A DNA stretch of 60,000 bases. Origin: Thermoleophilia bacterium (GTDB taxonomy: Bacteria > Actinomycetota > Thermoleophilia > Miltoncostaeales > Miltoncostaeaceae). Positions 32,721 through 42,031 of the stretch are shown here, piece by piece. Where the stretch lies: assembly GCA_009694365.1 (NCBI GenBank), contig SHVE01000006.1, positions 1-60,000 of the forward strand, read 5' to 3'. Both the position numbers and the translations under genes were made by a program. A model generated the notes under the pieces. It saw only the letters and a program-made list of their open reading frames with translations, was not told where the DNA came from and did no database searches. Numbering within the stretch: position 1 is the first letter of the stretch; each line of letters opens with the position of its first letter.

Positions 32721-33970
32721 GCCGGTCCTCCGACGTACTCGTAGCGTTGTTCCACGTATCTCTCCACCATCGCAATAAAGTCTTCGGCAAGTGTCGGCCC
32801 CTCGAGGGTGGTGACCTTCACACCATCGACGTACACGGGGGCACGGGGCTCCTCGCCCGTTCCCGGCAGGCTGATGCCGATGTCCGCCGCACGGCTCTCG
32901 CCGGGGCCGTTGACAATGCACCCCATGACCGCCACGTGCAGGTCCATCACCCCGGGACGCTCGATGCGCCACGTCAGCATGCGGTCGTCGAGGTGTTCTT
33001 GGATCGTCTGCGCGAGGTGCTGGAATACGCTTGAGGTCGTACGGCCGCATCCCGGACACGCCGTCACGTCGGGCCGGAACGACCGCAGTCCGAGGCTCTG
33101 AAGGATGTCGCGGCAGGCGTGCACCTCGACCGTGCGATCCCCACCGGGCTCCGGTGTCAAGCTCGCCCGGATGGTGTCACCGATACCGGCCTCCAGCAGA
33201 ACGGACAGCGCCGCCGTGGTGGCGATGATCCCCTTCGCCCCCATCCCCGCCTCGGTGAGCCCGAGGTGCAGGGGAAGGTCGGAACGGTCGGCGAGCGACC
33301 GATACACCGCCACCATATCCGGCAAGCGACTGACCTTGCACGACATCACAATCATGTCGTGCGCCAGCCCGATCTCTTCGGCGGCCTCGGCGGATGACAG
33401 CGCGCTCATCACCATCGCCTCGCGCAGCACCCCGCCGCCCGACAACGGATCTTGGCGCCGGGCGTTCTCCTCCATCAGGCGGTCCATCAACTCGGGGTCG
33501 AGCGATCCCGCGTTGACCCCGATGCGCACGGGGCGCTCGTGGTCGATGGCGGCCTGGATCATCGTTGTGAAGTTACGGTCGTGCCGGGCCCCGCGTCCCA
33601 CGTTTCCCGGATTGATGCGGAACTTGGCCAGCGCCTGAGCCGTATCGGGGAACTCCTGGAGGAGGGTGTGGCCGTTGTAGTGGAAGTCGCCCACGAGGGG
33701 CACGGCGACGCCGTGGATATCACGGAGGCGTGCAACGATTTCCGGCACCGTTGCGGCCGCCTCCCGCGTGTTGACCGTGATGCGAACGATCTCCGACCCG
33801 GCCGCGGCGAGTTCGGCCACCTGACGCGCGGTGGCCACCGCGTCCGTGGTATCGGTGTTGGTCATCGACTGGACGACCACGGGCTCTCCCCCGCCGATGG
33901 GCACGCCGCCCACGAGGCACCGGGCAGTCACTCGTCGGGGCGTCTCCACGACGGGTGAGTCTAGCGGCAC
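32717..33970 (-). CDS. ispG: 4-hydroxy-3-methylbut-2-enyl diphosphate synthase
   Basis: 417 aa iron-sulfur enzyme of the MEP isoprenoid pathway, converting MEcPP to HMBPP. The TIM-barrel part has [24 protein letters not shown] and [13 protein letters not shown]. The cluster cysteines are in ACPGCGRTT and [36 protein letters not shown] is nearly invariant. GTG at 33970 is taken as start. The stop overlaps proS, so this gene, dxr and uppS keep isoprenoid and lipid-carrier supply in the translation operon. Confidence 0.96.
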   Translation of the reverse strand: MPLDSPVVETPRRVTARCLVGGVPIGGGEPVVVQSMTNTDTTDAVATARQVAELAAAGSEIVRITVNTREAAATVPEIVARLRDIHGVAVPLVGDFHYNGHTLLQEFPDTAQALAKFRINPGNVGRGARHDRNFTTMIQAAIDHERPVRIGVNAGSLDPELMDRLMEENARRQDPLSGGGVLREAMVMSALSSAEAAEEIGLAHDMIVMSCKVSRLPDMVAVYRSLADRSDLPLHLGLTEAGMGAKGIIATTAALSVLLEAGIGDTIRASLTPEPGGDRTVEVHACRDILQSLGLRSFRPDVTACPGCGRTTSSVFQHLAQTIQEHLDDRMLTWRIERPGVMDLHVAVMGCIVNGPGESRAADIGISLPGTGEEPRAPVYVDGVKVTTLEGPTLAEDFIAMVERYVEQRYEYVGGPA

Positions 33971-33979
33971 AGTCCGGGA

Positions 33980-35068
33980 CTACTTCAGTGTGAAGCCGCC
34001 GTCGGCGAGCTTGCCAATGTCGTTCTGCAGGGCGAACACGAACACGATCAGGATGACCGCCCAGCCGAGCATGGCGGACCGCTCGTACACCCGGGTGCTG
34101 ATCGGGGATCCCTTCACCCGCTCGATGAGGGCGAACAGGATGTGTCCGCCGTCCAGCGGGAAAATGGGGAGCAGGTTGAAGATCGCGAGCACGAGGCTAA
34201 TGAGCCCGACGAACCGCAGGATCTCCATCAGGCCACCCGACGCCACCTCGTTGTAGACGGCGCCGATCGCGACGACCGATCCCACTTGGTCCCGTGCCTC
34301 GGAACTCGTGAACAACTGCCCGATACCCTTGGCGTTTTCCTCGATGAGGAACCACACATACCGCCCGGCTGTCGTGACGCCCCCCACCGCACCCGCGGAC
34401 TCACGTGGTCCGGCGGTCACTCGGAACTGCACGCCGAGGCGACCGACCGGCACCCCGTCCGCCCCCTCCTCCGCGCGAAGAACCACCGATCGCGTCCGTT
34501 CCGTACCGGCGTGCTGAAACGTCACCCGCACCGACGCACCGGGGCTCTCCATGAGTTCGGTACGGGCCCCCTCGATGCCCCCCGCGCCGTCCGTGGTTAC
34601 CCCGTTGACCGCGAGGATCCGGTCACCCGGCACGATTCCAAGGGCCGCGGCGGGACTTCCGCCCGTCACCTTGTCGATCTCGGCCGACGCCTGGAAGGTG
34701 GGTACTCCGATCCAAAAGTAAAGCGTGAAGCAGAGGACTGCGACGAGAAGGTTGACGAGTGGACCGGCGGCGATCGTTGCCACCTTTTTCCAGGTCGCTG
34801 CCGCGTAGTAGGTGCGCGGGACCACATCCGCGGGCAGATCCTCATCCCGGGTCATTCCAGTGATCTTCACGTATCCGCCGAGCGGAAGCCACCCAACTCC
34901 GTACTCCGTCTCACCCCGGGTGAACTTCAGCACGGGGCGCCCGAAGAAGATCGAGAAACGCTCCACACGCATCCCGCACCATTTGGCCACCAGGAGGTGC
35001 CCGGCCTCGTGCACAAGGATCAGGACCATGAGGATGAGCACGAACTGGACGATGTTCCCGCCGAGCAT
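33980..35068 (-). CDS. rseP: Site-2 metalloprotease RseP
   Basis: 362 aa membrane protease of the S2P family, cutting inside membrane-anchored anti-sigma factors and signal peptides. HEAGH (residues 20-24, in LVHEAGHLLVAKWCG) and the distal LDGGH motif (NLLPIFPLDGGHILF) are the zinc site. A single PDZ domain spans about 115-190 (SPAAALGIVPGDRILAVNGV). Four membrane segments are visible. ATG at 35068 overlaps the dxr stop by one base (TGATG). dxr-rseP-ispG is the conserved order in many actinomycetes. Confidence 0.93.
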   Translation of the reverse strand: MLGGNIVQFVLILMVLILVHEAGHLLVAKWCGMRVERFSIFFGRPVLKFTRGETEYGVGWLPLGGYVKITGMTRDEDLPADVVPRTYYAAATWKKVATIAAGPLVNLLVAVLCFTLYFWIGVPTFQASAEIDKVTGGSPAAALGIVPGDRILAVNGVTTDGAGGIEGARTELMESPGASVRVTFQHAGTERTRSVVLRAEEGADGVPVGRLGVQFRVTAGPRESAGAVGGVTTAGRYVWFLIEENAKGIGQLFTSSEARDQVGSVVAIGAVYNEVASGGLMEILRFVGLISLVLAIFNLLPIFPLDGGHILFALIERVKGSPISTRVYERSAMLGWAVILIVFVFALQNDIGKLADGGFTLK

Positions 35069-36171
35069 CAGGCAGCCACGACCACGCCGGTCGCCATTGC
35101 TCGCGCCGCCGAATCGGCTTCCATCACGGCGCCGAGCGAGTCGGCCGGGGTTACCGGCACCGCACCCAAGACGTGCGCGACGATGGCGGGGATGTCCATG
35201 AACCCGGCGCGGCCGTCCAGAAATGCCGCCACGGCGATCTCGTTGGCCGCGTTCAGCACCGTTGGGGCCGTGCCCCCGGTGATGCCCGCCTGACGGGCAA
35301 GACCGAGGCACGGAAATGCCACGTCATCCGGCTGCTCAAACGTCAGGGAAAGGCCCTCGAGGGGCATCGGGGGGCGTACCGGCGGCGGCGCTGGCCAGCG
35401 CAGCGCATGAGCGATGGGAACCCGCATATCTGGGGACCCCATGTGCGTGAGAAGACTGCCGTCATCGAGGCGGATCATCGCGTGGACCGTCGATTGCGGG
35501 TGCACCACCACCTCCACCCGGTCATACGAAAAACCGAACAAGTGGTGGGCCTCGATCACCTCAAGACCTTTGTTCATGAGGGTGGCCGAGTCGATCGAGA
35601 TTTTCGCCCCCATCGTCCAGGTGGGATGGGCCAGAGCGTCCGACACCGTGACCCGGGCGAGTTCATCCGCACACCGCCCCCGGAACGGACCGCCCGATGC
35701 CGTAAGAATGACCGACTGAACGCGCGTGGGATCCACCCCCGCGAGCAACTGGAAGAGCGCCGAGTGCTCACTGTCCACTGGCAGCAGAAGCGCCCCGGTA
35801 CGTTCCCGTACGGCGGCAACCAAAATTCCCCCCGCCACGAGGCTCTCTTTGTTGGCAAGAGCCACATCGATACCGCGCTCAAGCGCGGCGAGCGTCGGCG
35901 GGAGGCCCGCTGCGCCCACGAGGGCGTTGAGCACAATGTCGGGTGCGGAGCGGTCCATGAGCTCGCCGAAATCGGGAGTGTGGTCCACGGTTCCGCCGCC
36001 GACGGCGGCCGCGGTGAACTTGATGCCACGCGCCGCGGCTTGCCCCGCCATTTCGGCCACCCGGGTGCCGCACGCGAGACCGACGCACTCACAATCGTCC
36101 GCCCCGTCCACTACATCGAGGGCCTGGACGCCGATGGACCCGGTGGACCCGAGAATGAGCACCCGCTTCAC
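35068..36171 (-). CDS. dxr: 1-deoxy-D-xylulose-5-phosphate reductoisomerase
   Basis: 367 aa. Converts DXP to MEP with NADPH, the committed MEP-pathway step. MKRVLILGSTGSIGVQALDV is the NADPH site, ANKESLVAGG and PVDSEHSALFQLL supply the metal and substrate residues, and ASGGPFRG, TWTMGAKISIDSATLMNKGLE and PQSTVHAMIRLDDGSLL are signature blocks. The length is normal, although the C-terminal domain is short. It overlaps the M42 peptidase stop as ATGA. Confidence 0.96.
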   Translation of the reverse strand: MKRVLILGSTGSIGVQALDVVDGADDCECVGLACGTRVAEMAGQAAARGIKFTAAAVGGGTVDHTPDFGELMDRSAPDIVLNALVGAAGLPPTLAALERGIDVALANKESLVAGGILVAAVRERTGALLLPVDSEHSALFQLLAGVDPTRVQSVILTASGGPFRGRCADELARVTVSDALAHPTWTMGAKISIDSATLMNKGLEVIEAHHLFGFSYDRVEVVVHPQSTVHAMIRLDDGSLLTHMGSPDMRVPIAHALRWPAPPPVRPPMPLEGLSLTFEQPDDVAFPCLGLARQAGITGGTAPTVLNAANEIAVAAFLDGRAGFMDIPAIVAHVLGAVPVTPADSLGAVMEADSAARAMATGVVVAA

Positions 36172-37268
36172 GTCGTCGAAGGTATCACCGTCGGCGGGCG
36201 CTCCCCCAGAGGTCGGTCGGCCCCGCCGAGGAGGTCCTCGGCGGTCTCGCAGAACGCAACCACGAGGTCCGTTGATGCGACCAGATCACCCGGGTGACAC
36301 GTCTCGACCACCTGGTGGACGTAACGCGTGGGGATGGACACACCGCCGGCGAGCGCACCGTGTCCGCCGAGTTGCAACTCCCGCGTATCGGTTGCACCCC
36401 GGGTCATGACCTCGATCTGATGGGGGATTCCGCGGTCGTCCGCGATCTGCGTGAGGTGCTCCACAACCACACGGGGGACGATGACCCCCGCGTCGTACGC
36501 CTTGATGGCCGCTCCGCCGCCGACCGTGGTGATTCGCTCGTGAGGGAGGGCCCCCGGTGCGTCATTGGCGAGCGTGATGTCGATGGCGAGGCCGATGTCC
36601 GGGCGCAGGCGCTGGGCCGCGATCCGCGCTCCGCGCAACCCCACTTCCTCCTGCGTCGTGGCCACGGCCAGGACTTCGCAGTGGTGGGCCGACAACTGGC
36701 GCATCGCCTCGATCATCACGTAGAGCCCCGCGCGGTTGTCGAGGCTCTTGCAGGTGACGAGGTCACCGAGCCGGGCCATCGTGCGTTCGCGGGTGACCGG
36801 GTCCCCCGGGCGCACGAGCTCCCGGACGCGATCGACCGGAAGGCCCACATCGATGGAGAAATCCTCGAGCGCGGGGAGCCGTGCCCGTTCGTCGTCGCTC
36901 AGGATGTGGACGGGTTTTGTGCCCATGACACCGAGCAGGTCCTCGCGGCCGTGAACGATCACGCGCTGGGCCACAAGGGTCTTGGGGTCGAAGCCCCCGA
37001 GTGCGACCACCCGGATGAACCCTCGGTCATCCACATGGCTCACAAGGAAGCCCAGTTCGTCCATGTGGGCCGCAAGCACAAGCCTCGGGCCTCCCCCACC
37101 CCGTCGCACCGCCACAACGCTTCCCAGGGGATCGATTGAGATCTCATCCACATACGGGGTGAGTTCGCGAACGACGAGGTCGCGGATGCGCTCTTCACGG
37201 CCCGGGGCGCCCGGCGTCTCGCACAGGCGGGTGAGCAGGTCCAAGTCCACCGACCGGGTTCCGCTCAC
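36168..37268 (-). CDS. M42-family aminopeptidase
   Basis: 366 aa dinuclear metallopeptidase of the glutamyl aminopeptidase/FrvX/tetrahedral TET group. Metal ligands are visible: LVLAAHMDELGFLV (His), SLDNRAGLYVMIEA (bridging Asp), TTQEEVGLRGARI (catalytic Glu and ligand Glu), AIDITLANDAPG (Asp) and TRYVHQVVET (His). It may trim peptides N-terminally in the cytosol. GTG at 37268 overlaps the cdsA stop as GTGA and matches the pattern at neighbouring junctions; ATG at 37280 is possible. A peptidase between cdsA and dxr is unusual. Confidence 0.85.
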   Translation of the reverse strand: MSGTRSVDLDLLTRLCETPGAPGREERIRDLVVRELTPYVDEISIDPLGSVVAVRRGGGGPRLVLAAHMDELGFLVSHVDDRGFIRVVALGGFDPKTLVAQRVIVHGREDLLGVMGTKPVHILSDDERARLPALEDFSIDVGLPVDRVRELVRPGDPVTRERTMARLGDLVTCKSLDNRAGLYVMIEAMRQLSAHHCEVLAVATTQEEVGLRGARIAAQRLRPDIGLAIDITLANDAPGALPHERITTVGGGAAIKAYDAGVIVPRVVVEHLTQIADDRGIPHQIEVMTRGATDTRELQLGGHGALAGGVSIPTRYVHQVVETCHPGDLVASTDLVVAFCETAEDLLGGADRPLGERPPTVIPSTT

Positions 37269-38053
37269 AGCACCATCCACACGATGAGGACGTAGCCGGT
37301 CAGACTCGCGAAGAACAGCGAGTCGAAACGGTCGAGCACCCCCCCGTGGCCGCGAAGGATCGTGCCCGAGTCCTTCACCCCGAGGTCGCGCTTGATCATC
37401 GACTCGAACAGGTCACCGAGGTACGCACTGAGACAGACGACGACGCCGATGACCACTGACTGCCACCACGCGATCCAGTCCATGGAGAGACCTGCCACCC
37501 ACACGCCCGCGGTTCCGACCACAACGCCACCGATGAACCCCTCCCACGTCTTGTTGGGCGAGATCCGGGGAGCGATCGGGGTTCGTCCAACCGCCATCCC
37601 GCAGAGGTACGAGGCCGTGTCGAATACCCACACCCCCACAAGCACGAGAATGACCCCTCCGACGCCGTCGGGGAGGTCCCGGGTAAGGACGAGAACACCC
37701 GCCGGCAGTGCGATGTACATCCCTCCCATCAGGATCAGCCCGACACGGGTGGTCACCGCTTCACCGGGACGACGCGTGAGTGCCGCGATCGCGGCCATCA
37801 CAAGACCAGCGCCCAGTGCCGTCAGGAGCCCCCGCTCCGCCGGCGTCACCCACAAGGAAAGGGCGACCGCGAGGACCGCCGTCGCATACCCGGCCCCCTG
37901 CAGCCCGCGGGGGGTCCCCGTGATCGCGTAGAACTCCCGAAGGGCGACGAGCGCCACCGCGAGGACGAACACGCCGAACACCGCCCCCCCGAGCCAGAGG
38001 GCCAGAACGATCACGGCGATCCCGGGGATCGCCACGGCAAGGCGACTCATCAT
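37265..38053 (-). CDS. cdsA: Phosphatidate cytidylyltransferase
   Basis: 262 aa polytopic membrane enzyme making CDP-diacylglycerol from phosphatidic acid and CTP, the precursor for PgsA-type enzymes such as the one 7 kb downstream. About seven or eight hydrophobic helices. The C-terminal signature reads SAYLGDLFESMIKRDLGVKDSGTILRGHGGVLDRFDSLFF, preceded by APRISPNKTWEGFIGGV; both hold the metal-binding Asp residues. ATG at 38053 overlaps the uppS stop as ATGA; ATG at 38050 is equivalent. Confidence 0.95.
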   Translation of the reverse strand: MMSRLAVAIPGIAVIVLALWLGGAVFGVFVLAVALVALREFYAITGTPRGLQGAGYATAVLAVALSLWVTPAERGLLTALGAGLVMAAIAALTRRPGEAVTTRVGLILMGGMYIALPAGVLVLTRDLPDGVGGVILVLVGVWVFDTASYLCGMAVGRTPIAPRISPNKTWEGFIGGVVVGTAGVWVAGLSMDWIAWWQSVVIGVVVCLSAYLGDLFESMIKRDLGVKDSGTILRGHGGVLDRFDSLFFASLTGYVLIVWMVL

Positions 38054-38808
38054 CGCGCGCCGAACCTCCGGGACCGGGCCGTGTACTCGTCGATCGCCGC
38101 TGCCAGATCGGCCGGCCCGAAATCGGGCCACATGCGCTCAGAGAACACGAGCTCCGCATACGCCCCTTGCCAGAGCAGGAAATTCGACAGGCGCTGCTCA
38201 CCGCTGGTACGAATGATCAGCTCCGGATCCCGCAGGTCGGGGGCGTACAGGTACCGCCCGAACTCCGCGTCGGGGGTGTCCGGCCCCGCCTCGGTAACGA
38301 ACCGCCGTGCCGCGTCGACGATCTCGGCGCGGCCGCCGTAGTTCATCGCGATGAACAGACGCATCCGGTCGTTGTCGGCGGTTCTGGCCTCAGCACCTGC
38401 GATCTTGGCGAGGAGGCCGGCGTCGAGGCCGTCCAACCGCCCGATGAACCGGATCGAAACGCCCTCGGCATCGAGATCGGGCACCTCCCGATCGATGAGG
38501 TCAGAGAACAGAACCATGAGGTCATCAACCTCGTCCCGGGGCCGTGACCAGTTCTCCGTGGAAAACGAGAAGACCGTGAGGTCCCGGACCCCCAAATCCC
38601 CCGCGGCCCGGACTACACGACGAAGGGCCTTCGCCCCCGCCCGATGACCAGCCGCAATCGGAAGATGACGTTCACGCGCCCATCGCCCGTTGCCATCCAT
38701 GATGATGGCCACCGACTCCGGGACGCCCACACGGGGCGCCTCGGGCTCGGGGCTGCGGCGGACGCCGAGCACGGCGCGGGCGGCGCGGATACGGGACAGG
38801 AGTGCCAT
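38050..38808 (-). CDS. uppS: Undecaprenyl diphosphate synthase (cis-prenyltransferase)
   Basis: 252 aa. Builds the long-chain polyprenyl diphosphate carrier for peptidoglycan. The family motifs are intact: VAIIMDGNGRWARERHLP (catalytic Asp and Arg), GHRAGAKALRRVVRAA, VFSFSTENWSRP, AMNYGGRAEIVDAA, DPELIIRTSGEQRLSNFLLWQ and AELVFSERMWPDF. The 25-residue N-terminal extension is common. ATG at 38808. It is 36 bp after frr. Confidence 0.95.
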   Translation of the reverse strand: MALLSRIRAARAVLGVRRSPEPEAPRVGVPESVAIIMDGNGRWARERHLPIAAGHRAGAKALRRVVRAAGDLGVRDLTVFSFSTENWSRPRDEVDDLMVLFSDLIDREVPDLDAEGVSIRFIGRLDGLDAGLLAKIAGAEARTADNDRMRLFIAMNYGGRAEIVDAARRFVTEAGPDTPDAEFGRYLYAPDLRDPELIIRTSGEQRLSNFLLWQGAYAELVFSERMWPDFGPADLAAAIDEYTARSRRFGAR

Positions 38809-38844
38809 TGCGGCGAACGAATGAAAGAGTACGACGGGGGGCCG

Positions 38845-39399
38845 TCATACCTCCATGATCTCGGCCTCCTTGCGGGCGAGCATCTCGTCTACAGCCCGGA
38901 CCTCGGCGTCGGTGAGCTTCTGCACCTCGTCCTGGGCACGGCCAAGATCGTTCTTGGAGACCTCCCCATCCTTCTCGGCCCGCTTCATTTCGTTGAGCAC
39001 ATCCCGGCGGACATTGCGCACGGCGACACGGGAGTCCTCCGCGAGACGGTGGGCCACCTTGACCAGCTCCTTGCGGCGCTCCTCGGTAAGTTGCGGGAGC
39101 GGCAGCCGGATGATGTTCCCGTCGTTGCTCGGTGTCAGACCGAGGTTCGATTCCAGAAGCGCACGTTCCACGTCGCCGAGAATCGTCCTGTCGAACGGCT
39201 GCACGGTGATCAGGCGGGCCTCGGGGGCGTGGATCGTGGCCAACTGGGCGAGGGGCGTGGAGGCGCCGTACGCGACCACGGTGATGCGGTCGAGCAGTGC
39301 CGTGCTTGCCCTCCCCGTACGGAGCGCGGAGAACTCACTCTGAAGGTTCTTGACCGCCCCCTCCATGCGACGGCCTGCGTCCTCGATTCGCTCTTTCAT
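38845..39399 (-). CDS. frr: Ribosome recycling factor
   Basis: 184 aa. Splits the post-termination 70S complex with EF-G. The three-helix bundle carries [20 protein letters not shown], then [47 protein letters not shown] and a C-terminal helix ending in [17 protein letters not shown] at 39399 follows GGGGAGGAGC, a strong ribosome binding site, and overlaps the pyrH stop as ATGA. Confidence 0.97.
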   Translation of the reverse strand: MKERIEDAGRRMEGAVKNLQSEFSALRTGRASTALLDRITVVAYGASTPLAQLATIHAPEARLITVQPFDRTILGDVERALLESNLGLTPSNDGNIIRLPLPQLTEERRKELVKVAHRLAEDSRVAVRNVRRDVLNEMKRAEKDGEVSKNDLGRAQDEVQKLTDAEVRAVDEMLARKEAEIMEV

Positions 39400-40148
39400 A
39401 CTGCTCCTCCCCCTCCGGCGTCCACCGGACTGCCCACGATCGTCCCTACGTGCTCGCCATCGAGAATACGGGTCAGATTCGCCTCGTTTTCCATGTTGAA
39501 CACGACGAGCGGTAGGTCGTTGTCCATGCACAGCGTGAGCGCAGTTGTGTCCATCACCTTGAGGCCCCGCTCGATCGCCTCCATGTGTGTAATCCGGGGG
39601 ATCAGGGTGGCCGAGGGGTCTTCCTTCGGGTCGGCCGTCATCACACCGTCCACGCCGTTCTTGGCCATGAGGATGCACGCGGCACCGATCTCGAGAGCCC
39701 GGAGGGCCGCGGTAGTGTCGGTGGTGAAGAACGGGTTGCCCGTACCGGCGGCGAAGATCACCACGCGCTTCTTCTCGAGGTGTCGAATCGCCCGGCGACG
39801 GATGTAGGGCTCGGCCACCTCCTGCATGGCAATTGCCGACTGGATCCGCGTGGTGACCCCGATCTTCTCGAGTGCGTCCTGGATCGCCAGCGCGTTCAGC
39901 ATCGTGGCGATCATGCCCATGTAGTCGGCAGTGGCGCGATCCATGCCGCTCGCCGCACCCATCACCCCACGGAAGATGTTGCCGGCCCCGACGACGATGG
40001 CGACCTCGACGTCACGATCCGTTGCGCCCTTCACCACACGGGCGACAGCGGAGACCCGATCCGGGTCGATGCCGTACCCGGTGTCGCCCATGAGGCCCTC
40101 TCCCGATATCTTGAGGACCACCCGTGCCCAGACGGGGGGGGTGGTCAC
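39396..40148 (-). CDS. pyrH: UMP kinase
   Basis: 250 aa amino-acid-kinase-fold enzyme, UMP to [24 protein letters not shown] at the start, [64 protein letters not shown] and [20 protein letters not shown] are the UMP kinase blocks. GTG at 40148 is the only start close to the conserved N-terminus. It follows tsf by 31 bp, the usual rpsB-tsf-pyrH-frr order. Confidence 0.96.
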   Translation of the reverse strand: MTTPPVWARVVLKISGEGLMGDTGYGIDPDRVSAVARVVKGATDRDVEVAIVVGAGNIFRGVMGAASGMDRATADYMGMIATMLNALAIQDALEKIGVTTRIQSAIAMQEVAEPYIRRRAIRHLEKKRVVIFAAGTGNPFFTTDTTAALRALEIGAACILMAKNGVDGVMTADPKEDPSATLIPRITHMEAIERGLKVMDTTALTLCMDNDLPLVVFNMENEANLTRILDGEHVGTIVGSPVDAGGGGAV

Positions 40149-40179
40149 CCCGTCCGTTCCCGGGCCACCCGACTCGCTG

Positions 40180-40788
40180 CTACTCGCCAAGCCGGAAGAC
40201 CGTAAACCGCCGGATGGTGATGTTCTCACCGAGCTCCGAGGAGGCCTCGGCCCGCAGTTCCTCCATCGTGCGCTGACGCTTTTCCGTGGCATCACGGAAG
40301 AACGGCTGGTCGAGGAGACAGATCTCACTCAAGTGCTTGGCGAGCCGTCCCTCCACGATTTTCGCGCGGGTCTGTTCGGGCTTGTCCATGGCCTGCTCGG
40401 CGTAGATCTCGCGCTCCCGTTCCTTGTAGGCCTCGGGGACGTCGTCCGACGACACATGAATCGGGTGCATGGCTGCCACGTTGAGCGCCACGTCGTGGGC
40501 GAACTGCTGGAACCGGTCGGTGCGGGCGACGAAGTCTGTTTCACAGTTGACCTCAACGAGGACACCGAGACGCCCGCCCTGATGGATGTAACTGGTGACG
40601 GTCCCTTCGTTGGCATCCCGACCCGCGCGCTTCTGCGCCGCCGCACGACCATGCTTGCGCAAGATGGTGACGGCCTCCTCGAGGTCTCCGCCGGTCTCCA
40701 AGAGTGCCTGCTTACAGTCCATCATCCCCGCGCCGGTCTTCTCGCGAAGCTCCTTCACGAGGGCGGCGGGAATGGCGACGGTACTCAC
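40180..40788 (-). CDS. tsf: Elongation factor Ts (short form)
   Basis: 202 aa, the short class of EF-Ts. It exchanges GDP on EF-Tu. The N-terminal UBA-like part has [35 protein letters not shown], and the core has [35 protein letters not shown]-type [11 protein letters not shown] follows. One of the two core subdomains found in E. coli EF-Ts is missing, as in many Gram-positive lineages. GTG at 40788 overlaps the rpsB stop as GTGA. Confidence 0.96.
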   Translation of the reverse strand: MSTVAIPAALVKELREKTGAGMMDCKQALLETGGDLEEAVTILRKHGRAAAQKRAGRDANEGTVTSYIHQGGRLGVLVEVNCETDFVARTDRFQQFAHDVALNVAAMHPIHVSSDDVPEAYKEREREIYAEQAMDKPEQTRAKIVEGRLAKHLSEICLLDQPFFRDATEKRQRTMEELRAEASSELGENITIRRFTVFRLGE

Positions 40789-41888
40789 TCGGCCACCTCG
40801 TCCCCGGCGGCCTCGTCGGCACCGACCTCGGCAGCGTCAGCAGCGGGCTCGTCGATTACAACCTCAGCAACCTCTGCGACCTGGGTGACGATCGTGGTCT
40901 CGATGACGGTGGTGGTCTCCATGACCGCAGCCTCGATGACGACAGCGGGGTCGTCGCTTACGGCCTCAGCGACCTGAGCGACCGTGGTGGTCTCGATGAC
41001 GGTGGTGGTCTCGATGGCCGTGGCCTCGATAACCACAGCGGGCTCGTCGATTACGACGTCGGTGATCTGGGTGACGGTGTCGACGGATGGGGTGCTTCCG
41101 GCGGCCGCGCGGGCCTGGTCGCGTGCGAGGCGTGCGGCGTCGGGGTCACCGGCTGCCTGAGCGGCCACTGCGGCCGTACGGGCCTCCTCGTATCCACCCT
41201 GCGGGTCGAGACCCTTGCCCTCGCGGATGCCATCGGCGATAACCGACAGGATCAGAGAGCAGGACCGGATGGCGTCGTCATTTCCGGGGATGATGTAACT
41301 GGCCTCATCCGGGTCACAGTCGGTATCCACGAGCCCGACCACCGGAATGCCGAGCCGGTTCGCTTCGCGCACGCCGATGGCTTCCTTCTTAAGGTCCACA
41401 ATCACGACGGCGTCCGGACGACGCTGCATCTCGGCAACACCGCCCAGGTTGGCCTCAAGCCGAACGAGCTCCGACTCCGCGGCAAGGCGCTCACGCGTGG
41501 GCAGCAGTTCCAGCTGGCCGCCGATCTTCTGGGCACGAAGTTCGTGAAGGCGCCGGATGCGCTGACTGATGGTGTTCCAGTTGGTGAGCAATCCGCCGAG
41601 CCAGCGGTGCGAGACGTAGGGCATGCCGGCCCGAATGGCCTGCTCACGGACAGAGTCCTGGCACTGCTTCTTGGTGCCGACGAACATCACGGTGCCGCCC
41701 CGCTCGGACACGTTCTTCGCGAAAGTGTGGGCTCGCTCGAGAAGTTCGAGCGTCTGGTCGAGGTCGATAATGTAGATGCCGCTGCGCTCCCCGAAGATGA
41801 ATCGCTTCATCTTCGGATTCCAGCGACGTGTCTGGTGGCCGAAATGGATCCCGGACTCCAGAAGTTGCTTCATAGTGACGATGGACAC
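40785..41888 (-). CDS. rpsB: 30S ribosomal protein S2 with repeat-rich tail
   Basis: 367 aa, much longer than the usual 230-270. The core (1-235) is standard: [92 protein letters not shown] linker rich in Ala/Asp (236-277) leads to an acidic Val/Glu/Thr tail made of two near-identical 32-33-residue units and a partial third. GTG at 41888 follows GAGGAGG. The upstream 143 bp contain the promoter of the rpsB-to-apt string. Confidence 0.93.
   Translation of the reverse strand: MSIVTMKQLLESGIHFGHQTRRWNPKMKRFIFGERSGIYIIDLDQTLELLERAHTFAKNVSERGGTVMFVGTKKQCQDSVREQAIRAGMPYVSHRWLGGLLTNWNTISQRIRRLHELRAQKIGGQLELLPTRERLAAESELVRLEANLGGVAEMQRRPDAVVIVDLKKEAIGVREANRLGIPVVGLVDTDCDPDEASYIIPGNDDAIRSCSLILSVIADGIREGKGLDPQGGYEEARTAAVAAQAAGDPDAARLARDQARAAAGSTPSVDTVTQITDVVIDEPAVVIEATAIETTTVIETTTVAQVAEAVSDDPAVVIEAAVMETTTVIETTIVTQVAEVAEVVIDEPAADAAEVGADEAAGDEVAE
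40863..41057 (-). repeat. Tandem repeat in the rpsB tail
   Basis: Encodes S2 residues 278-342. Unit 1 (278-309) starts [20 protein letters not shown] and unit 2 (310-342) starts [20 protein letters not shown] partial third unit ([12 protein letters not shown]) follows from residue 343. The DNA shows GGTGGTCTCGATGACGGTGG-type runs repeated on the plus strand, so the length may be prone to slippage. Confidence 0.85.
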
Positions 41889-42031
41889 GCGTCACGCCTC
41901 CTCATTCGGTTGTGATCGGATTCCCGATGGAGACCGGGGGAACCGGCGGAACCGGTCACCACCCCACGGCCAGACCCATCGGGGTCGGTGTTGTCGAGGG
42001 TCGAGTCCGGAATCGGACCCAAGTGGGAATA

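Noticed and set aside
34142-36297. Two overlapping plus-strand open frames of about 380 codons over rseP, dxr and the M42 gene
   Set aside because: Antisense to genes with intact catalytic motifs; composition is typical of complementary-strand frames in GC-rich DNA.
40863-41057. CRISPR-like or transposon repeat in rpsB
   Set aside because: The repeat is in frame, codes for a periodic protein tail and has no spacers, so it is a coding tandem repeat.
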